This document shows positions 1 to 11,321 of a stretch of 64,000 nucleotides of DNA, piece by piece. The notes beneath the pieces were generated by a model, which was given only the letters and a program-made list of their open reading frames with translations, searched no databases and was not told the DNA's origin. Positions within the stretch are counted from its first letter, which is position 1, and the number at the start of each line of letters is the position of its first letter. The stretch comes from Dactylorhiza incarnata (lineage: Eukaryota > Streptophyta > Magnoliopsida > Asparagales > Orchidaceae), in NCBI GenBank assembly GCA_033032865.1, contig JAWHQI010000306.1:1302001-1366000 (forward strand), written 5' to 3'. The position numbers and the translations under genes are program-made.

Positions 1-59
1 CTTGTCTATTTATTAGTATTTTACAATTTCTATAATTAAAAAATATGAATTTAACAAAC

Positions 60-155
60 GTGTCCGAACGTGTCGAATATTAATAGTTTAGGAGAATGGA
101 CGAGTCGCGTGTCGTGTCGTGTCGCGTGTCACGTGTCGGTGTCGGTGCAACATAG
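60..155. repeat. GTGTC-rich simple repeat
   Basis: Short degenerate repeats of the GTGTC/CGTGT type run through this stretch, densest at about 105-150. The flanking 1-59 is AT-rich and holds nothing I recognise. Such GTGTC tracts occur near the ends of old plant retroelements, but no family can be named. Confidence 0.5.
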
Positions 156-189
156 ATCATGAACGTATCGCCGGACAGCGCTCTGAGCA

Positions 190-520
190 CCTCCTTGACT
201 GCCAACCCATGGACATTTCAATACTAGCTGGTGGACGACACTCCGACCTTGGGGACAAGGCCATTTTTCTGGCGGGGTGTATTGTTACACACGTTTTGTT
301 TTATTTGATATTTTTATTTGTCGCTTTATAATTAATGTTATGTGAGCCCCCCTCCCTATATAAGGAGGTGGTATGAGAGAGTATCTTTTATCTTGGAGAT
401 CATTAGGGTTTGGATCTCCATCTTTGGAGAAAGGTTTCTTCGAGGAACTAACCTCCAGAAGTGGGCACGAGCATACCTCGCGTTTGTATCTGTTATTTCT
501 TTCAATTAATGCTACTATTT
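190..520 (+). mobile_element. Ty3/gypsy-like LTR remnant
   Basis: A purine-rich tract (TGGCGGGG, about 271-278) is followed by TGTATTGTTACACACG, the usual order of polypurine tract and LTR start. A TATA-like ATATAAGG lies near 358, followed by a leader with a small imperfect repeat around GGATCTCCATCTTTGGAGA. The right side is cut where copia coding sequence begins near 520. Family assignment rests on this architecture and on the gypsy pol scrap downstream at 1675. No open coding frame is kept. An unrelated LTR type is possible. Confidence 0.35.
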
Positions 521-521
521 C

Positions 522-1400
522 CTCTTCGGTAATAATTTACGTTTCTTCCTAGGGATTGAAGCCGTCAGGAATTAAGATGGAATATATTTGAACCAACAAA
601 ATTATGCTCAGAACCTTCTGAAAGATGTTGGATTGACTGGTTGTAAACCAAGCCTTATACCAATGGATCAAAATCACAAATTGAGTGACTGTGATGGAAA
701 AGAGGTTCAGGATTCTGCACATTATAGGAAAATAATTGGCAAACTAATTTACCTCACAGTTACCAGACCAGATCTAACATATTCTGTACATATCCTTAGC
801 CAATTTATGGCAAAACCTCGGACCAGTCACCTGAATATGGCATATAAGGTTGTGAGATATGTCAAAGGAACAATTAGTGAAGGCTTAATGTTTCCTGAAA
901 ATCAAAATCTTAAATTCGAAGCCTTTTGTGATGCCAATTGGGCAGCTTGCCCAATGACACGAAGGTCCATATCAGGATTTTGTGTTAAATTGGGAACGAC
1001 CTTAATCTCGTGGAAGACTAAGAAGCAAAATACAATTTCAAAGTCATCGACGGAATCAGAATATCGCGCTATCACATCAGTTTGTTGTGAACTTACATGG
1101 TTAACTAATTTGTTGAAAGATTTTCAGATCATTGATTTGGTCCCCATTCCTCTACATTGCGACAACTAAGCTGCATTGCACATTGCATCCAATCCGGTTT
1201 TTCATGAGAGGACAAAGCACATAGAATTGGATTGCCATTTGGTTCGAGAAAAATAACAGAATAGTTTAATTGCATCAAGTTATATTCATACCAAACAGCA
1301 ACGCACAGATCTTCTTACAGAGGCAATTGGGAGATCATAGTTACAGACATTTCTCGGGAAGTTAGGAATTTGCAATTTATTACAAATACCGACTTGAAGG
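522..1400 (+). pseudogene. Ty1/copia reverse transcriptase end and RNase H (broken)
   Basis: The frame starts near FFLGIEA, the reverse-transcriptase thumb region, has an internal stop at about 573, then runs through YAQNLLKDVGL, IGKLIYLTVTRPDLTYSV and the copia RNase H motifs FCDANWAACPMTRRSISGF and SKSSTESEYRA. A stop at 1167 replaces the usual Q in HCDNQAA, and the frame continues degraded through AALHIASNPVFHERTKHIE to about 1370. These motifs are the standard C-terminal end of copia Pol, which copies element RNA into DNA and removes the RNA strand. Gag, protease, integrase and most of reverse transcriptase are absent. It leads directly into the purine tract and LTR at 1404. Confidence 0.9.
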
Positions 1401-1403
1401 GGG

Positions 1404-1673
1404 TGTTGGAATATGTGATTGGTCTTGTATTTCCAAGTTTGTTAGTTTGTTTTCTTTTCAGTTAGTTTTATTTTGTGTCCAGGTGGGTCCCATTTCTACA
1501 GCTCTATATATAAGAGATTGTAGGCTTGGTTGATTATAAGAATTCATTTTTCTCGTTTCATTTCAAGATGTTCTAGCAGAGCAATGCAATGAGCTTAAGC
1601 TTTCTCTGCTTCTGTTCTTAGCTTTTCTTTTGTTGTTCTTGTTTTTTGTTTTTGCGATATCAAACTCTTAACA
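1404..1673 (+). mobile_element. Copia 3' LTR
   Basis: Directly after the purine tract GACTTGAAGGGGG, a 270-base block opens with TGTTGGAATATG and closes with ACTCTTAACA, so it has TG..CA ends. It holds a TATA-like CTATATATAAGAG near 1503. It terminates the copia fragment just upstream. The 5' partner is missing, so no target duplication can be checked. The sequence abuts gypsy pol at 1675, which suggests copia had inserted into or beside a gypsy element. Confidence 0.75.
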
Positions 1674-1674
1674 A

Positions 1675-2095
1675 ACTTAATGTTGCCATCGACGCTCTTT
1701 CTCGAGCATATGATGAGAGCTTGCCACACTCGCACGCATGGTTGTTTCTTCCCCTTAGTTTTACTGACCTCAACTCTATCAATCATGCCGATCCTATCAC
1801 TTCCGCAATTTTAACTACCATTAAGGTGGATCCTGAGTTCATTCCCCACGTCTTTGGGATTTTTTTTTTAAATATTTTAAACATCGTTTGGGTATATCCC
1901 AGGATCGCTTCACCATGGATACGTTACTTTCAGAAGCCCACAATTCTAAAATAGGGGGGTCACAGTAGGGTGTCTCGGACTCTGAAATGTCTTAACTTTT
2001 CTTACTATTGGGACCACATGAAAAAGGATATTGAATTGCTCGTTTCGTCTTGCGATATCTCCCAGAAGGTGAAGCCACCTAACACATTCTTATAT
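1675..2095 (+). pseudogene. Ty3/gypsy pol fragment (RNase H end to integrase zinc finger)
   Basis: The translation contains AIDALSRAYDE, matching the VADALSR signature at the end of gypsy RNase H. About 90 residues later comes GHSRVSRTLKCLNFSYYW..MKKDIELLVSSCDISQ, the HHCC integrase N-terminal zinc-binding region; the second Cys position reads S. A frame break lies near 1955, in a GGGGGG run. No integrase catalytic core follows. It is inactive. Confidence 0.75.
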
Positions 2096-2199
2096 GGTCT
2101 TATAAACCATTTACCCATCCAACAACTATATGGGAAGATTTAGTATTATAGATTTTATAACTTATTCATGTAATATCACTTATTCTTGTTTTCTTGTTG

Positions 2200-3430
2200 T
2201 ATTGCTGATATGTATTAATATACTTCTTTCTTTTGTGTTTGTGTAATTTTTGGAACCTTTAATCCCCCTTTGAAATTATTAAAACCTTTCATTCGAGTTT
2301 AACACATTTACATGACACTCGCTCATGTATGTTACGATTGCACCCCTACCAAAAAAGTCATTGATAGTGATTTATTGTACTGGATAATAGCAATGTAAAC
2401 TCGAAAGAGTGGTTTTAGTAATTTCAATAGAGGAAAGGGATGTTTTGACAATTACACAAACTCACGGGGGAGGTATGTGTAACTAAACTTTATTGATAAT
2501 AAGTACAACTGGAAAATGATATATGTTTGTTGATTTAACGTCACAGAGTTTGACCATCATTGAGATTTCTTGTCCAGTAATGTGACCGCACCTCTTTCGG
2601 GCTTCAATTAATTGGTGTATGCCAATATTTTGAGTAAGCTTTATGAATCTTCATGTTTTGGTTCTTCCTCAATTCAAAGTGTTAAACTTCTTCAAAAACC
2701 AAGATGTGATTACATTTGTATTTAATTATTCATGATCAGCATTTTAGGCTTCTTAGTGCATTTTTTTTGTTACTTCACTTTAGGAGATTTCAACCACTAA
2801 AACATTCTGCATGCAGTTTGGATTAAAAAAAATGGCTACACTTGGAAGAGTCTTTTCCATTTTATGTCCATTACTTCATGTTCACTTTGTTCTGTGTGTT
2901 GAAGTTAATACTTCAATTTGATTTAGTGTTAGTATAATAAGAGGTTAACCATGAAATCACTTCTTTGTTTTATTCTTTATTAAATTTTACAAGTGCAATA
3001 GAGTGAAAATTGGTTCTTGGGAGAATTTATACAAGTAGATTCTCAGAAAAGATCTATTTTTTTTTATAGGAAATGCAAAATAAGTGCCCAAATTTTGAGA
3101 TGTTTGATCAAAATAAAAGAAAAGCATATTTCTTTCTATGGATCAAATTTAATGTTGATTGCTAAACTTTTTTGCATGAGAATGACACAATTGTTAAGGC
3201 CTAATTGAAATCGTGGGCTTCTAGTTTCCTTCATAGAGCTTTTATCAGAGGTTCAATCAATTTTTCTCTAGCTCTACATCACCTTCTTTCCTTCATTTTC
3301 AAATCTACCACATCAATAAAGTTGAAGTTACGTAACAAGTTGCCAAAAACCATCCTCCGCAGCCATTCACACAAGCATCATAATAATGTAAGTAATCTTT
3401 GCTTTTAATTCCTAATTGTTCCTTTGTTTC
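2200..3430 (+). pseudogene. IYO: RPAP1/MINIYO-like pseudogene fragment, copy A
   Basis: The exon-like part (about 3170-3396) encodes SFLHRAFIRGSINFSLALHHL, then FIFKST, then KLKLRNKLPKTILRSHSHKHHNN, and ends at a splice donor (AAT|GTAAGTAAT). This resembles the C-terminal part of plant RPAP1 (MINIYO in Arabidopsis), an RNA polymerase II-associated factor that switches cells to differentiation; I recall the family as having R..RGS..FTL.LHHLSSFIF followed by LRNKL..SLLRDYSRK. Stops and shifts break the start of the exon. The AT-rich 2200-3000 is intron-like and aligns by eye with 39430-41760 of copy C. A copia LTR begins right after, at 3431. Confidence 0.55.
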
Positions 3431-3590
3431 TGTTGGAGATTATGAGTTTATTATTATATTAATAGTTGTGTGTGAGTGGTATTAGTCCCACATTGTCTGC
3501 CCGGTTTTAAGTGTCCATGCACGTCCTATATAATACCTCATAAGTGGATGAATATATTGCATCAAGCATTTCCCTTTTTACTTTCCAGCA
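3431..3590 (+). mobile_element. Ty1/copia 5' LTR
   Basis: A 160-base LTR opens with TGTTGGAGATTATG and ends CTTTCCAGCA. The Met-tRNA primer site TGGTATCAGAGCTGG follows directly (3591-3605). A TATA-like box TATATAAT lies at 3528-3535. The downstream leader (to 3858, then 11322-11850) is split by the CACTA element. No 3' LTR of this copy was found. Confidence 0.8.
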
Positions 3591-3602
3591 TGGTATCAGA
3601 GC
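3591..3602 (+). promoter_or_regulatory. Primer-binding site (initiator Met-tRNA)
   Basis: TGGTATCAGAGC immediately follows the LTR. It is complementary to the 3' end of plant initiator Met-tRNA, the usual primer for copia reverse transcription. Confidence 0.85.
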
Positions 3603-3858
3603 TGGAATTGACTCCTCCCTGAAATTTGGTTGCCCTAATTTTGGGCAACGTACATTTCACAGTGGCTTCCTCTCTCGATTCCTCTTGATTTCTCCTCTCC
3701 CTTTCGATCTCGTCGACTGCGCTGCTAAGAATCCCGTCGAGCAACTCCGCTCCCGCTCCCATCGTAGGAATTGACGTTTGATTCCATCGACGGGAGCGAC
3801 ATTTGTTCTCCATGACGCCTGCGCCTGTTTGACCTTTCGTCTGCGTCATCGATGTCGG
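3603..3858 (+). mobile_element. Copia leader, left half (interrupted)
   Basis: This is untranslated leader between the LTR/primer site and the CACTA insertion, rich in TCGA, CCC and TCC motifs. It resumes at 11322 after the CACTA element, whose ATC target duplication is at 3859-3861 and 11319-11321. No gag frame is intact in either half. Confidence 0.6.
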
Positions 3859-3879
3859 ATCCATTACTAGAAAAATGAG

Positions 3880-4072
3880 TATTAGCTACATTTTTTTTTT
3901 GCCAGGGTTCAAAAACCATGGCTAATACTCTAGTATTAGCTATGAATGCAAAACCGTAGCTAATAGTTAGGTTTTAGCCACGACTGCAAAAAAGCGTGGC
4001 TAATACTTAAGTATTAGCTACGAAAAACAAAAGTCGTGGCTAATATTAAGTATTAGCCACGACCAATCTTCT
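3880..4072. repeat. CACTA left subterminal repeat zone
   Basis: At least eight copies, in both orientations, of a roughly 12-base motif of the form (T)AGCCACGA / CGTGGCTAATA, with variants TAGCTACGA and GTAGCTAATA, are spaced 15-30 bases apart. They mirror the right-hand zone at 10940-11300. Known CACTA elements have the same arrangement. Confidence 0.8.
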
Positions 4073-6900
4073 ATTTTTTGCGAAACCGTGCGAGAGCCCG
4101 CTTGTTTTCTATTTCCCCCTTCATATTCAGCGAGCTCCTTCATCTATCCCCTCTTCTCTCCAGCGATAAGGGCACGAGCTGCACGATGCCCTAAGAGGAG
4201 GACGAGCGGAGCAGCGGCTGACGGCTCGATTACACAGGTATTCTTCGCACCGGGCTTCTGAGTCTTCTCCTCCATGCTCCAGCGATAGCGATTACACAAG
4301 TATTCTTCGAACCAGCTAGGGTTTCTGTTTCGCCTGTGAATTCTTGGGCAGGATGGCCTCCCCCCCCCCCTCCCCCCCCCCCCCCCGAATAGCTATTTTC
4401 CTGCCCTTACGGCGATTTGGTGCCTTCAAAAGGGGGTTTACTCTCTCCAGCCTCGTTGGTATTTATAGCCAGTGCTGGACTCAGCGACCATGGCAACATC
4501 TCTTGGCTGGATTTCTCCAGCAGACATCAAGAAGATTGAAACCGACAGATACAAAAGCACCTTTGATAGAAATGATTACTTTTATTGTAATTTTAATCTA
4601 CTAGTTGGAAGCAGGAAAAAGATACGATCTCAGATTCTGTTCTTTTTCATTTATGAGATTTCTACCTAAATTTTGTCATTGCTGCCTATAAAATGGAGAA
4701 TATTTGCAGTTTCAGTCAAGCATTTTGATTCTTCCTATATTTACTAATACATATCTTTGATGGATGTCCTTAAAATATGGGGGTGGGGGAGATGATTATT
4801 AGACATTGAGGAAGCTCAAGTATAAGGCTTTGTTTTGGGATGGCAGCGGCGGAAAAACTAGGCATGTATTTTTATCATTGTCGTGTTTTTATTTTTTGCA
4901 GGATTTAATGAAGATGGAAGCTCATGGTTTCTTTCTCATTATTATAACTTTTCTTGACATATCAATTTGAGTGTGCATATTATGTTCTTCTAGATAATTA
5001 GTTTTTGATAAGAGGAACGACATGTGTTGCAAACATAGAAGATTTTACGTTGTTACTCACTTCATCAAGCAAAACAAATATTGAATACTTGGATGCTTGA
5101 GTTTTACTTTTATTTATGTTGCGAACATAAAATATTTGACTTGATCTGGATTTGTTATACAAACACGTGAAATTTCATCTAATTTGAGGAATCTTGGGCT
5201 TTGAAGTTTGATTGTCTAACAAAGAAGATGGAAAATTGATTGTATCTATGATAAAAATGATTGAATCTTCAATGAAAATTGATTGAATCTTCAATGAAAA
5301 TTGATTGAATCTTCAATGAAAATTGATTGTATACATCAATTAATTTATATACGTGCCATTGATCAACTACTGATACGATTACTACTATTATCATTGTTTG
5401 TTTACATTGCAGTGGTCAGATGCACAAAGCATAGAGCCACCCAACATTGGGGGCCTCATTATGTGTTTTCTATTTATAGTTATCCTTGCTCTTCTGATGT
5501 TATATGGTTTTCTCTTCCATTAGATGATTCAGATGTACCACAATCTCTACCTTGGCCACTAAGTTCATGAGATTGTTCAATTGTTCCACTTCTACTATGG
5601 TCGCTTTCTACAAACTCTTTGGAGAAGAATTCATAACTAAGGGGAATAGGACCAAACCTTAAAAAAGTTGAACTAGACCAATTTTCAGATATTTTGTGGG
5701 CTTTTAACTATATGTAGAAACTTTTTAATACATTCACTCCACCTCTTTTTTTGCGTATATTGACAAGAATTAGCATTCATAGTTTATGTTCTTATAATAT
5801 TAGTTTACTGTTTTTTTGTTTACCATTATTCATAATATATTAGGTGGACGTGTACCTCCCTAGCAGCGTCCATGGAAATGCACATGTTCAAGAGCAAGTG
5901 ACCGGTTCTAATCCTCTTGCTGCAGTTTCATTTGTTTGTTTGTATTCATATTGTTTATAAATGTGATTGCTTAACTTTTTCTTTTTTATGTCAATCATTG
6001 TTGTTTGATTTCTGTGAAACTACTGTATTGTTGTTTTCTTGGAATTCCTTCCATGTTACATGGGCGCAATATATGTTTATTTTTGAGAAATGCCAAAAAA
6101 TGTTAATTAGCTTATATTGCGTTGTCTTGTCCATAGCTTTGCAACAGGTGAAAAACAATGGGTAGAGGCCCAGGTTGATAATTGGAAGCAGCAAATCTAA
6201 TAACCTGTGGCTTCCCTCCCAGTTAAAATGGGTAGTGGCTTCCCTCCCAGTTAAAATGGGTGTGTCCCTCGTCTTACTGGTATGATAGGAGTAGGACCGT
6301 CCATTATCTTTCATGTTTACTGCACACTAATAACCTATGGGGACAAAGGATTTCTTCACTAATTTGTAGTTGCCTATGGTGGCTTTGTTTATTTTTAGTT
6401 CAATCCGACCAGCTTGATTGGCTGCCAAATGGGATTGAGCTTTTGATGGAGTCGCCTACTCCATCTACAAAATCAAGAACTTTTACATCATTCCATTAGA
6501 GATCATTACCGCTTATCTTATCCTCAAGTCAGTGGGTCATTCCATTGGAGATCATCCAGTGATTGCTCACATTTTGATGGACAAGGTTTGTACTGCTATA
6601 TTCATAGTCCCGCAACAGAGTGGTCCCAGCTCCTGTCAATATTTGTCTATTATGTATTTATTTGTTGTAAGCTTCTTGATACATATTTTATTGACAGTTG
6701 ATGAAGATGCGTTCAAAGTATATGTACTGCTATATTCATAAACTTCTTGATACATATGTACTGCTATATTCATAAGCTTCTTGATAATGGGATTGAGCTT
6801 TTGGTGGTAATTTAAGGATGCAATAAATAGTTCATATTGGTTTGAATTCTTCATAGGTATTCTATCAGTTCTACTCTGCATTTTGTTTATTTAATTGCTA
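4073..6900. other. CACTA interior, left part: no intact gene
   Basis: A GC-rich stretch (4080-4500) looks like a captured 5' leader and includes a C10-T-C15 tract at 4361-4386. After it the sequence is AT-rich and intron-like. The phrase CCTCGTCTTACTGGTATGATAG near 6267 recurs at 7337 beside the TM9SF-like exons, so part of this region was probably copied from the same gene. A 28-base direct duplication (GTGGCTTCCCTCCCAGTTAA core) lies at about 6205-6262. No frame above about 90 codons is convincing. Confidence 0.5.
5262..5332 (+). repeat. 22-base tandem repeat, three copies
   Basis: The unit TTGAATCTTCAATGAAAATT repeats with a 22-base period about three times, with one further partial copy. 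It lies inside the CACTA element and encodes nothing recognisable. Confidence 0.8.
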
Positions 6901-6924
6901 GTGCTAAACATTATTCTTTACCAT

Positions 6925-7335
6925 TCCCTGGCATGGTGATCCAGATGACTTACCTTTATGGGGTATGTATTTATAAACCATCTTTAATGTTTAAATACTC
7001 TTCAATTAATTTTTATTTAACCTAATTTCTTGATGTTATCAGCATTTGTTGGTGAGGTTGGCAAAACTGATGAGAGCAAGCACTATCTCTTCGCCCATAA
7101 GAGCATAAATGTGACATACAGTGGAGACCAGGTATAAAAAATTGGAATTCCTCAAGACATTATTTTCTTTGTGCACCTGTATTTTTTTAACCTTTGCACT
7201 TTTTGAAAGGATCCTTAAGGCCAAGTGTTGAAGTCGTGATGAGCATTTTATCATGTCAATTTTTTATTTCTTGCAGATCATTCATGTCAATCTCACCCAA
7301 GCAAACCCCACGTTTCATGAAAATATTGGAGTGTG
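6925..7335 (+). pseudogene. Captured TM9SF/nonaspanin-like exons
   Basis: Three exon-like pieces keep good splice borders. One ends GDPDDLPLW at 6962 before GTATGT. The next (about 7043-7131) encodes FVGEVGKTDESKHYLFAHKS, then INVTYSGDQ, between ..TTATCAG and GTATAA. The third (from about 7276) encodes IIHVNLTQANPTF after TTCTTGCAG. In plant TM9SF (EMP70) proteins, which are Golgi/endosomal multi-pass membrane proteins, the luminal domain has DDLP.WG..G, then YL.THK...YN.D.II.VNLT. The family call is from memory. Only about 60 residues remain, with no membrane segments. Retained introns point to DNA-level capture. Confidence 0.55.
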
Positions 7336-10300
7336 GTCCTCGTCTTACTGGTATGATAGGACCGTCCATTATCTTTCATGTTAAATATTTATTTGTTAAA
7401 GCATGGAAAATATTAGTATTACAGACTATTTTAGTAGCTTTCCAACCATAGTTGTTGTCCAGAATCTGGAATTGGTTCCCAACATCCTTTCCCATGTCCT
7501 CCCTGTCCTGGACAGCTAACCACATCCATTAGCCATCAGAAATCTTGTTGTCAGCCGCCCCAAACAGTCCCTGCATAGCCTTGTTGGCTGTCCTGTTTCT
7601 TGGACAGCACTCTCCCTCCCTAGTTTACTTAATACAACCTCCCCACACCACCTGGGTTGTTGTTCCCATCCCAGGACATCCACATACAGCAGTTGATAGC
7701 CAAAAACCTGTCCCGGCTGCCCTCCAAAAGTGCATCCAGCCCTCCCCTCTTCCTACTGTAGCTGTAGATGATTTGATAGGAATAGTACTTTGAAAAAAGA
7801 GTGGGGATGAGAGATTGGATGTGATCAAAAGGAAATCTTTATTTTTGGTTTCAAATTCTTTGATTACTATGGATTGTGAACTTTTGTTTTGTAACCTTTT
7901 TCATGTAGTGTTCTTTTTTCTATGCATTTTGTTTTTTAGATATAAACCTCCCCATTATATTGATTCAATGAAATTGTTCATATTGTCTTTAGTTTGGGTT
8001 AATTTAGTTTCTTCTTTCAATCTATTCATCTCATACCCACTTCTAGAAGCCGAGCAGATCCTTCGATACCTTCTAGTACTAGACAAGTAAGTAGTATTTT
8101 TCTATTACTCATTTATTAACATGTTTAACATATCTCTAATGTATAATTTTTTTTGGTTGGGGATGAAACTAGCGCTCACGAAGATGCGGAATTTCAATGA
8201 ATGTTGCACTACCCAAATTGAAGACTATAATGTTGATCCACTTCTGAGAAATAATTTCAAAATAAGGAATTTGAACCAAAGTATATCTAAATAAGGGGTG
8301 ATAGAACAATGGTTAGACCTATTTTTTTGGCCTCTGCAGGTTCTCTATGGTGCCGATTTGGAAACTGATGTTTGGTAGCGGTTTCCCTAAAACAGCTTCT
8401 TCTCCGCTTGATTCTACTTCTCATGCTTGATAGTATGCATGGAATTGTTGACATTTATGACTAAGATAACTTATTATTTTGTTTTCTTGCAAAGGATTTT
8501 AATGGATTATCTATGATGCATCAGAATGGTGACATGATACGAGATATGATATATTTTCAGAAAACACAACATGATACAAGGATTCATGATCATGGATACT
8601 CGCTAGACCCTTATAGTTATGAAATTTATGTGAAGGGAACCTAATTTGGAGTGTTGAAAACTAAACAAAAGGTAATTTCTTTAGGGTGATGTGAAACATT
8701 CTTGCTTGTCTCTCAATTTCCAAATAACTGGGTCAAATGGTATTTAAGAAAGAACACAATTAACAGAGACACTCTCTAGTGTCCATAATGATAATTTTTT
8801 ATGTGATGGATCTTTATGTTGATGTGCTTGTTGTTTCTGTAGTTGGAGCTTCAATCCGATGATTGATCTTTAATCACTATTTACAAGTATTCTGAACATG
8901 GTCTGTGGTTGTGTTGATAATTCATCACCTGATAGGTATGCATCTATCTTTTGATAATTGATTTTGATACTCTTAAGATGTTTACTCAATGAAAACAAAA
9001 TTTGATGTGTTCCGCACCAGAGCGGGAATCATGCTTATGTTCGTTGAAGAGAAAACTGAATAAAACACATAGATTCTTAAACACTTCAAAGCATGCGGTT
9101 TGGGTTTGCTCATTTGTTTGATTTTCAGTGATTTTCTAGCATATGGTTTAGAATTAGGGAAAAGTATCCTGATCGAATTCTGGCAACGACACCCCTAAAT
9201 TTCACGGCATGCTACAAGATAATCATTAATACACAAACATTTTAATATTTGATATTTGTTCAGCCTTTCTACAAGGAGATCTTCATCCTAACAGCACTTT
9301 GGTTTCAGTGGTAGGAAATCAAGGCTTCTAACTAGGTATGACACGTTCACTTTATTTGTTGATTATCATGGTTATTTATTACTTCAGGGAATGCTGATTT
9401 TTATATTGAATGGTGAGAAATAGACTTGCTATTTTTTAAATATATAATGGTGAAAATGCTCATAAACTGATTTAAAATGATTCTCTTAATCTTGCTTAAT
9501 TGTATAACTGGTTGAGTCTACTCCAACTTACAAAACTAAGTAAGAAAGAAATGTCTACACATATAGAATGGTGAGTTTAAACTGATTCTCTTAATCATGA
9601 TTAATTGTTGAGTTCTTTTTAAAATGTTCAAAAATTGAATCTATTTGGAGATTGAATCGGTTGAGTTATATTCCAGATTGCAAAATTAAGTAAGCCAAAA
9701 ACAATTTCTATATATATAACCATAATTAGCTCTGAATTGTTTAAAACATGACCATAATTAGCTCAAATAAGCTTGGAAACATTCCAAAAATACTTGAATA
9801 TTCTATTTTCGATGTAAGATTTGCTACCTCATCTTCAGTCCACCTCATAGAGTAAAACAAAAAAATCAATGAATTGTGGAGTTCTGCTACTGTATTGTAT
9901 GAAATAATTTATAGTAGAAATCCTTTTTATGATTCATTTTCAAATTTGAGATCATGAAGCACTGGGCACAATATTCTTCAACCTGCACATCATCTCTCTT
10001 AATCCATTCAACCTCTCCTCATCATGAGATTTTAACAGAAACTCTTCCAGGAATTGAACTCCAGTTCTGTTTTCTTCTTATTTTACAAAGAAAAAAATGT
10101 CTTTGATCTGTGCTTATCTTATGGTGGCTTTGCTGTGGCTCCAGGAAGTAGCAGATGGAGCGAGAACTTGGTTGAAAGGATGTAAACACAGATTGTGTGA
10201 TTGCAACAAAAATGCTCAAATGCGCGGGATACTGCTCCCAAACCGCTCCAACAAAATCAGTTATGTGCTGAATACTTACTGTTTTTCTTCTGTCGTTTGA

Positions 10301-10935
10301 CATATATGTTCACATACTGGAAGAATCAATGGAGAACTTTTACTTCTTTTTTGCTTTTTCCATTTTAATGTATTGAGATTTTTTTGGGTTGGCAAGAGTC
10401 AAATGCGTATATTCATAATAAGATTATGTGAGCTACGTATATCAAGGGAGGAACTGGGTTTTACTTTATACTTGAGTATGAATATCAATATTTTGCTATG
10501 ATATATATGTACATACGTGCGCATGCGCGCACACACTCACATATTATTGTGAATCATTATATTCGTTTAATTATTTTGAATGATGCAGGATATGCTATGT
10601 TCTAAAGAATTGACATTTCTTCTCCAATTGAATTAGCAAATATTCTTATGCTTGTGATTATGTTTATCCATTTTTGTTGTTTTTTTTTATTGAATTAGTG
10701 TGACCTGTTTCACGTGGATCTCATTCCAGGAAGCTTTCAGTCATTGAAAGTTTATCTGGAATCATATATACCCCCTCTATTACAATGCCATTTTCTTACT
10801 AATATTACAATTATGATGGACATCAATTGTCATCTACATCTGTGGTTCTTGTTTCATAATTTATTGTTCATGTCGATGGATGTTAGGAGAAGAAATTAAG
10901 ATTTTTGCTATATTTTTTTAAAAAATACATAATTT
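7336..10935. other. CACTA interior, right part: no intact gene
   Basis: The stretch is mostly AT-rich. At 7480-7770 a CT-rich block full of CCTGTCCTGGACAGC-like phrases resembles text in the LTR of the gypsy element at 21700-22070 and 25900-26280, so a retroelement fragment is likely embedded here. Other short frames (for example 8030-8090 and 10097-10300) show no family I know. Confidence 0.4.
10501..10536. repeat. 36-base alternating purine-pyrimidine tract
   Basis: From ATATATATGTACATACGTGC through the GCATGCGCGCACACAC end, purine and pyrimidine alternate without a break. Such tracts can adopt Z-DNA under supercoiling. It is also a microsatellite-like sequence within the CACTA element. 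Confidence 0.85.
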
Positions 10936-10939
10936 ATTA

Positions 10940-11305
10940 TTTGCCACGGTTTAAAACCGTGACAAATAGTTTTTTTTTTAAATATTGAAATTACTTTTAG
11001 CCAGGGTTTAAAACCGTGGCTAATAGTCCTACTATTTGCTACGGCTGAAAGTCGTAGCAAATAATCCATTTAACGGTTACTTAGAATCTTTTGCCAGAGG
11101 GAAATCCGTGGCAAAAGGTCCAGGTATTAGCCACGACATTATTTGTTTGTGGCTAATACTATTTGTCACGGCCAATCCGTGGCTAAAAATCTTTCTCCAC
11201 GCGACCTTTAGCCACGAATTTTTTCCGTGGCTAGACCGTGGCAAAAGCTCTTTAGCCGCGGTTTTGGACTTTTTGCCAGGGCAATTTGCCCTGGCCAAAA
11301 GTCTA
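10940..11305. repeat. CACTA right subterminal repeat zone
   Basis: Repeated inverted and direct motifs such as TTTGCCACGG, CCGTGGCTAA and GGCAAAAG fill this stretch just inside the right terminus. The motif family matches the left zone at 3880-4072. Confidence 0.8.
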
Positions 11306-11321
11306 TTTTCTTGTAGTGATC

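Larger units (their letters stand above)
3862..11318. mobile_element. CACTA (CMC/EnSpm) transposon with captured host sequence
   Basis: The ends are CATTACTAGAAAAA (left, decayed from CACTA) and TTTTCTTGTAGTG (right, the reverse complement of CACTACAAGAAAA). ATC at 3859-3861 and 11319-11321 fits the 3-base duplication of this superfamily. Both subterminal zones (3880-4070 and 10940-11300) carry many short direct and inverted copies of motifs such as GTGGCTAATA and TTAGCCACG, where transposase is known to bind. I found no TNPA/TNPD-type transposase. The interior holds TM9SF-like exons instead. It is therefore non-autonomous, and lies inside the copia leader. Confidence 0.85.
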
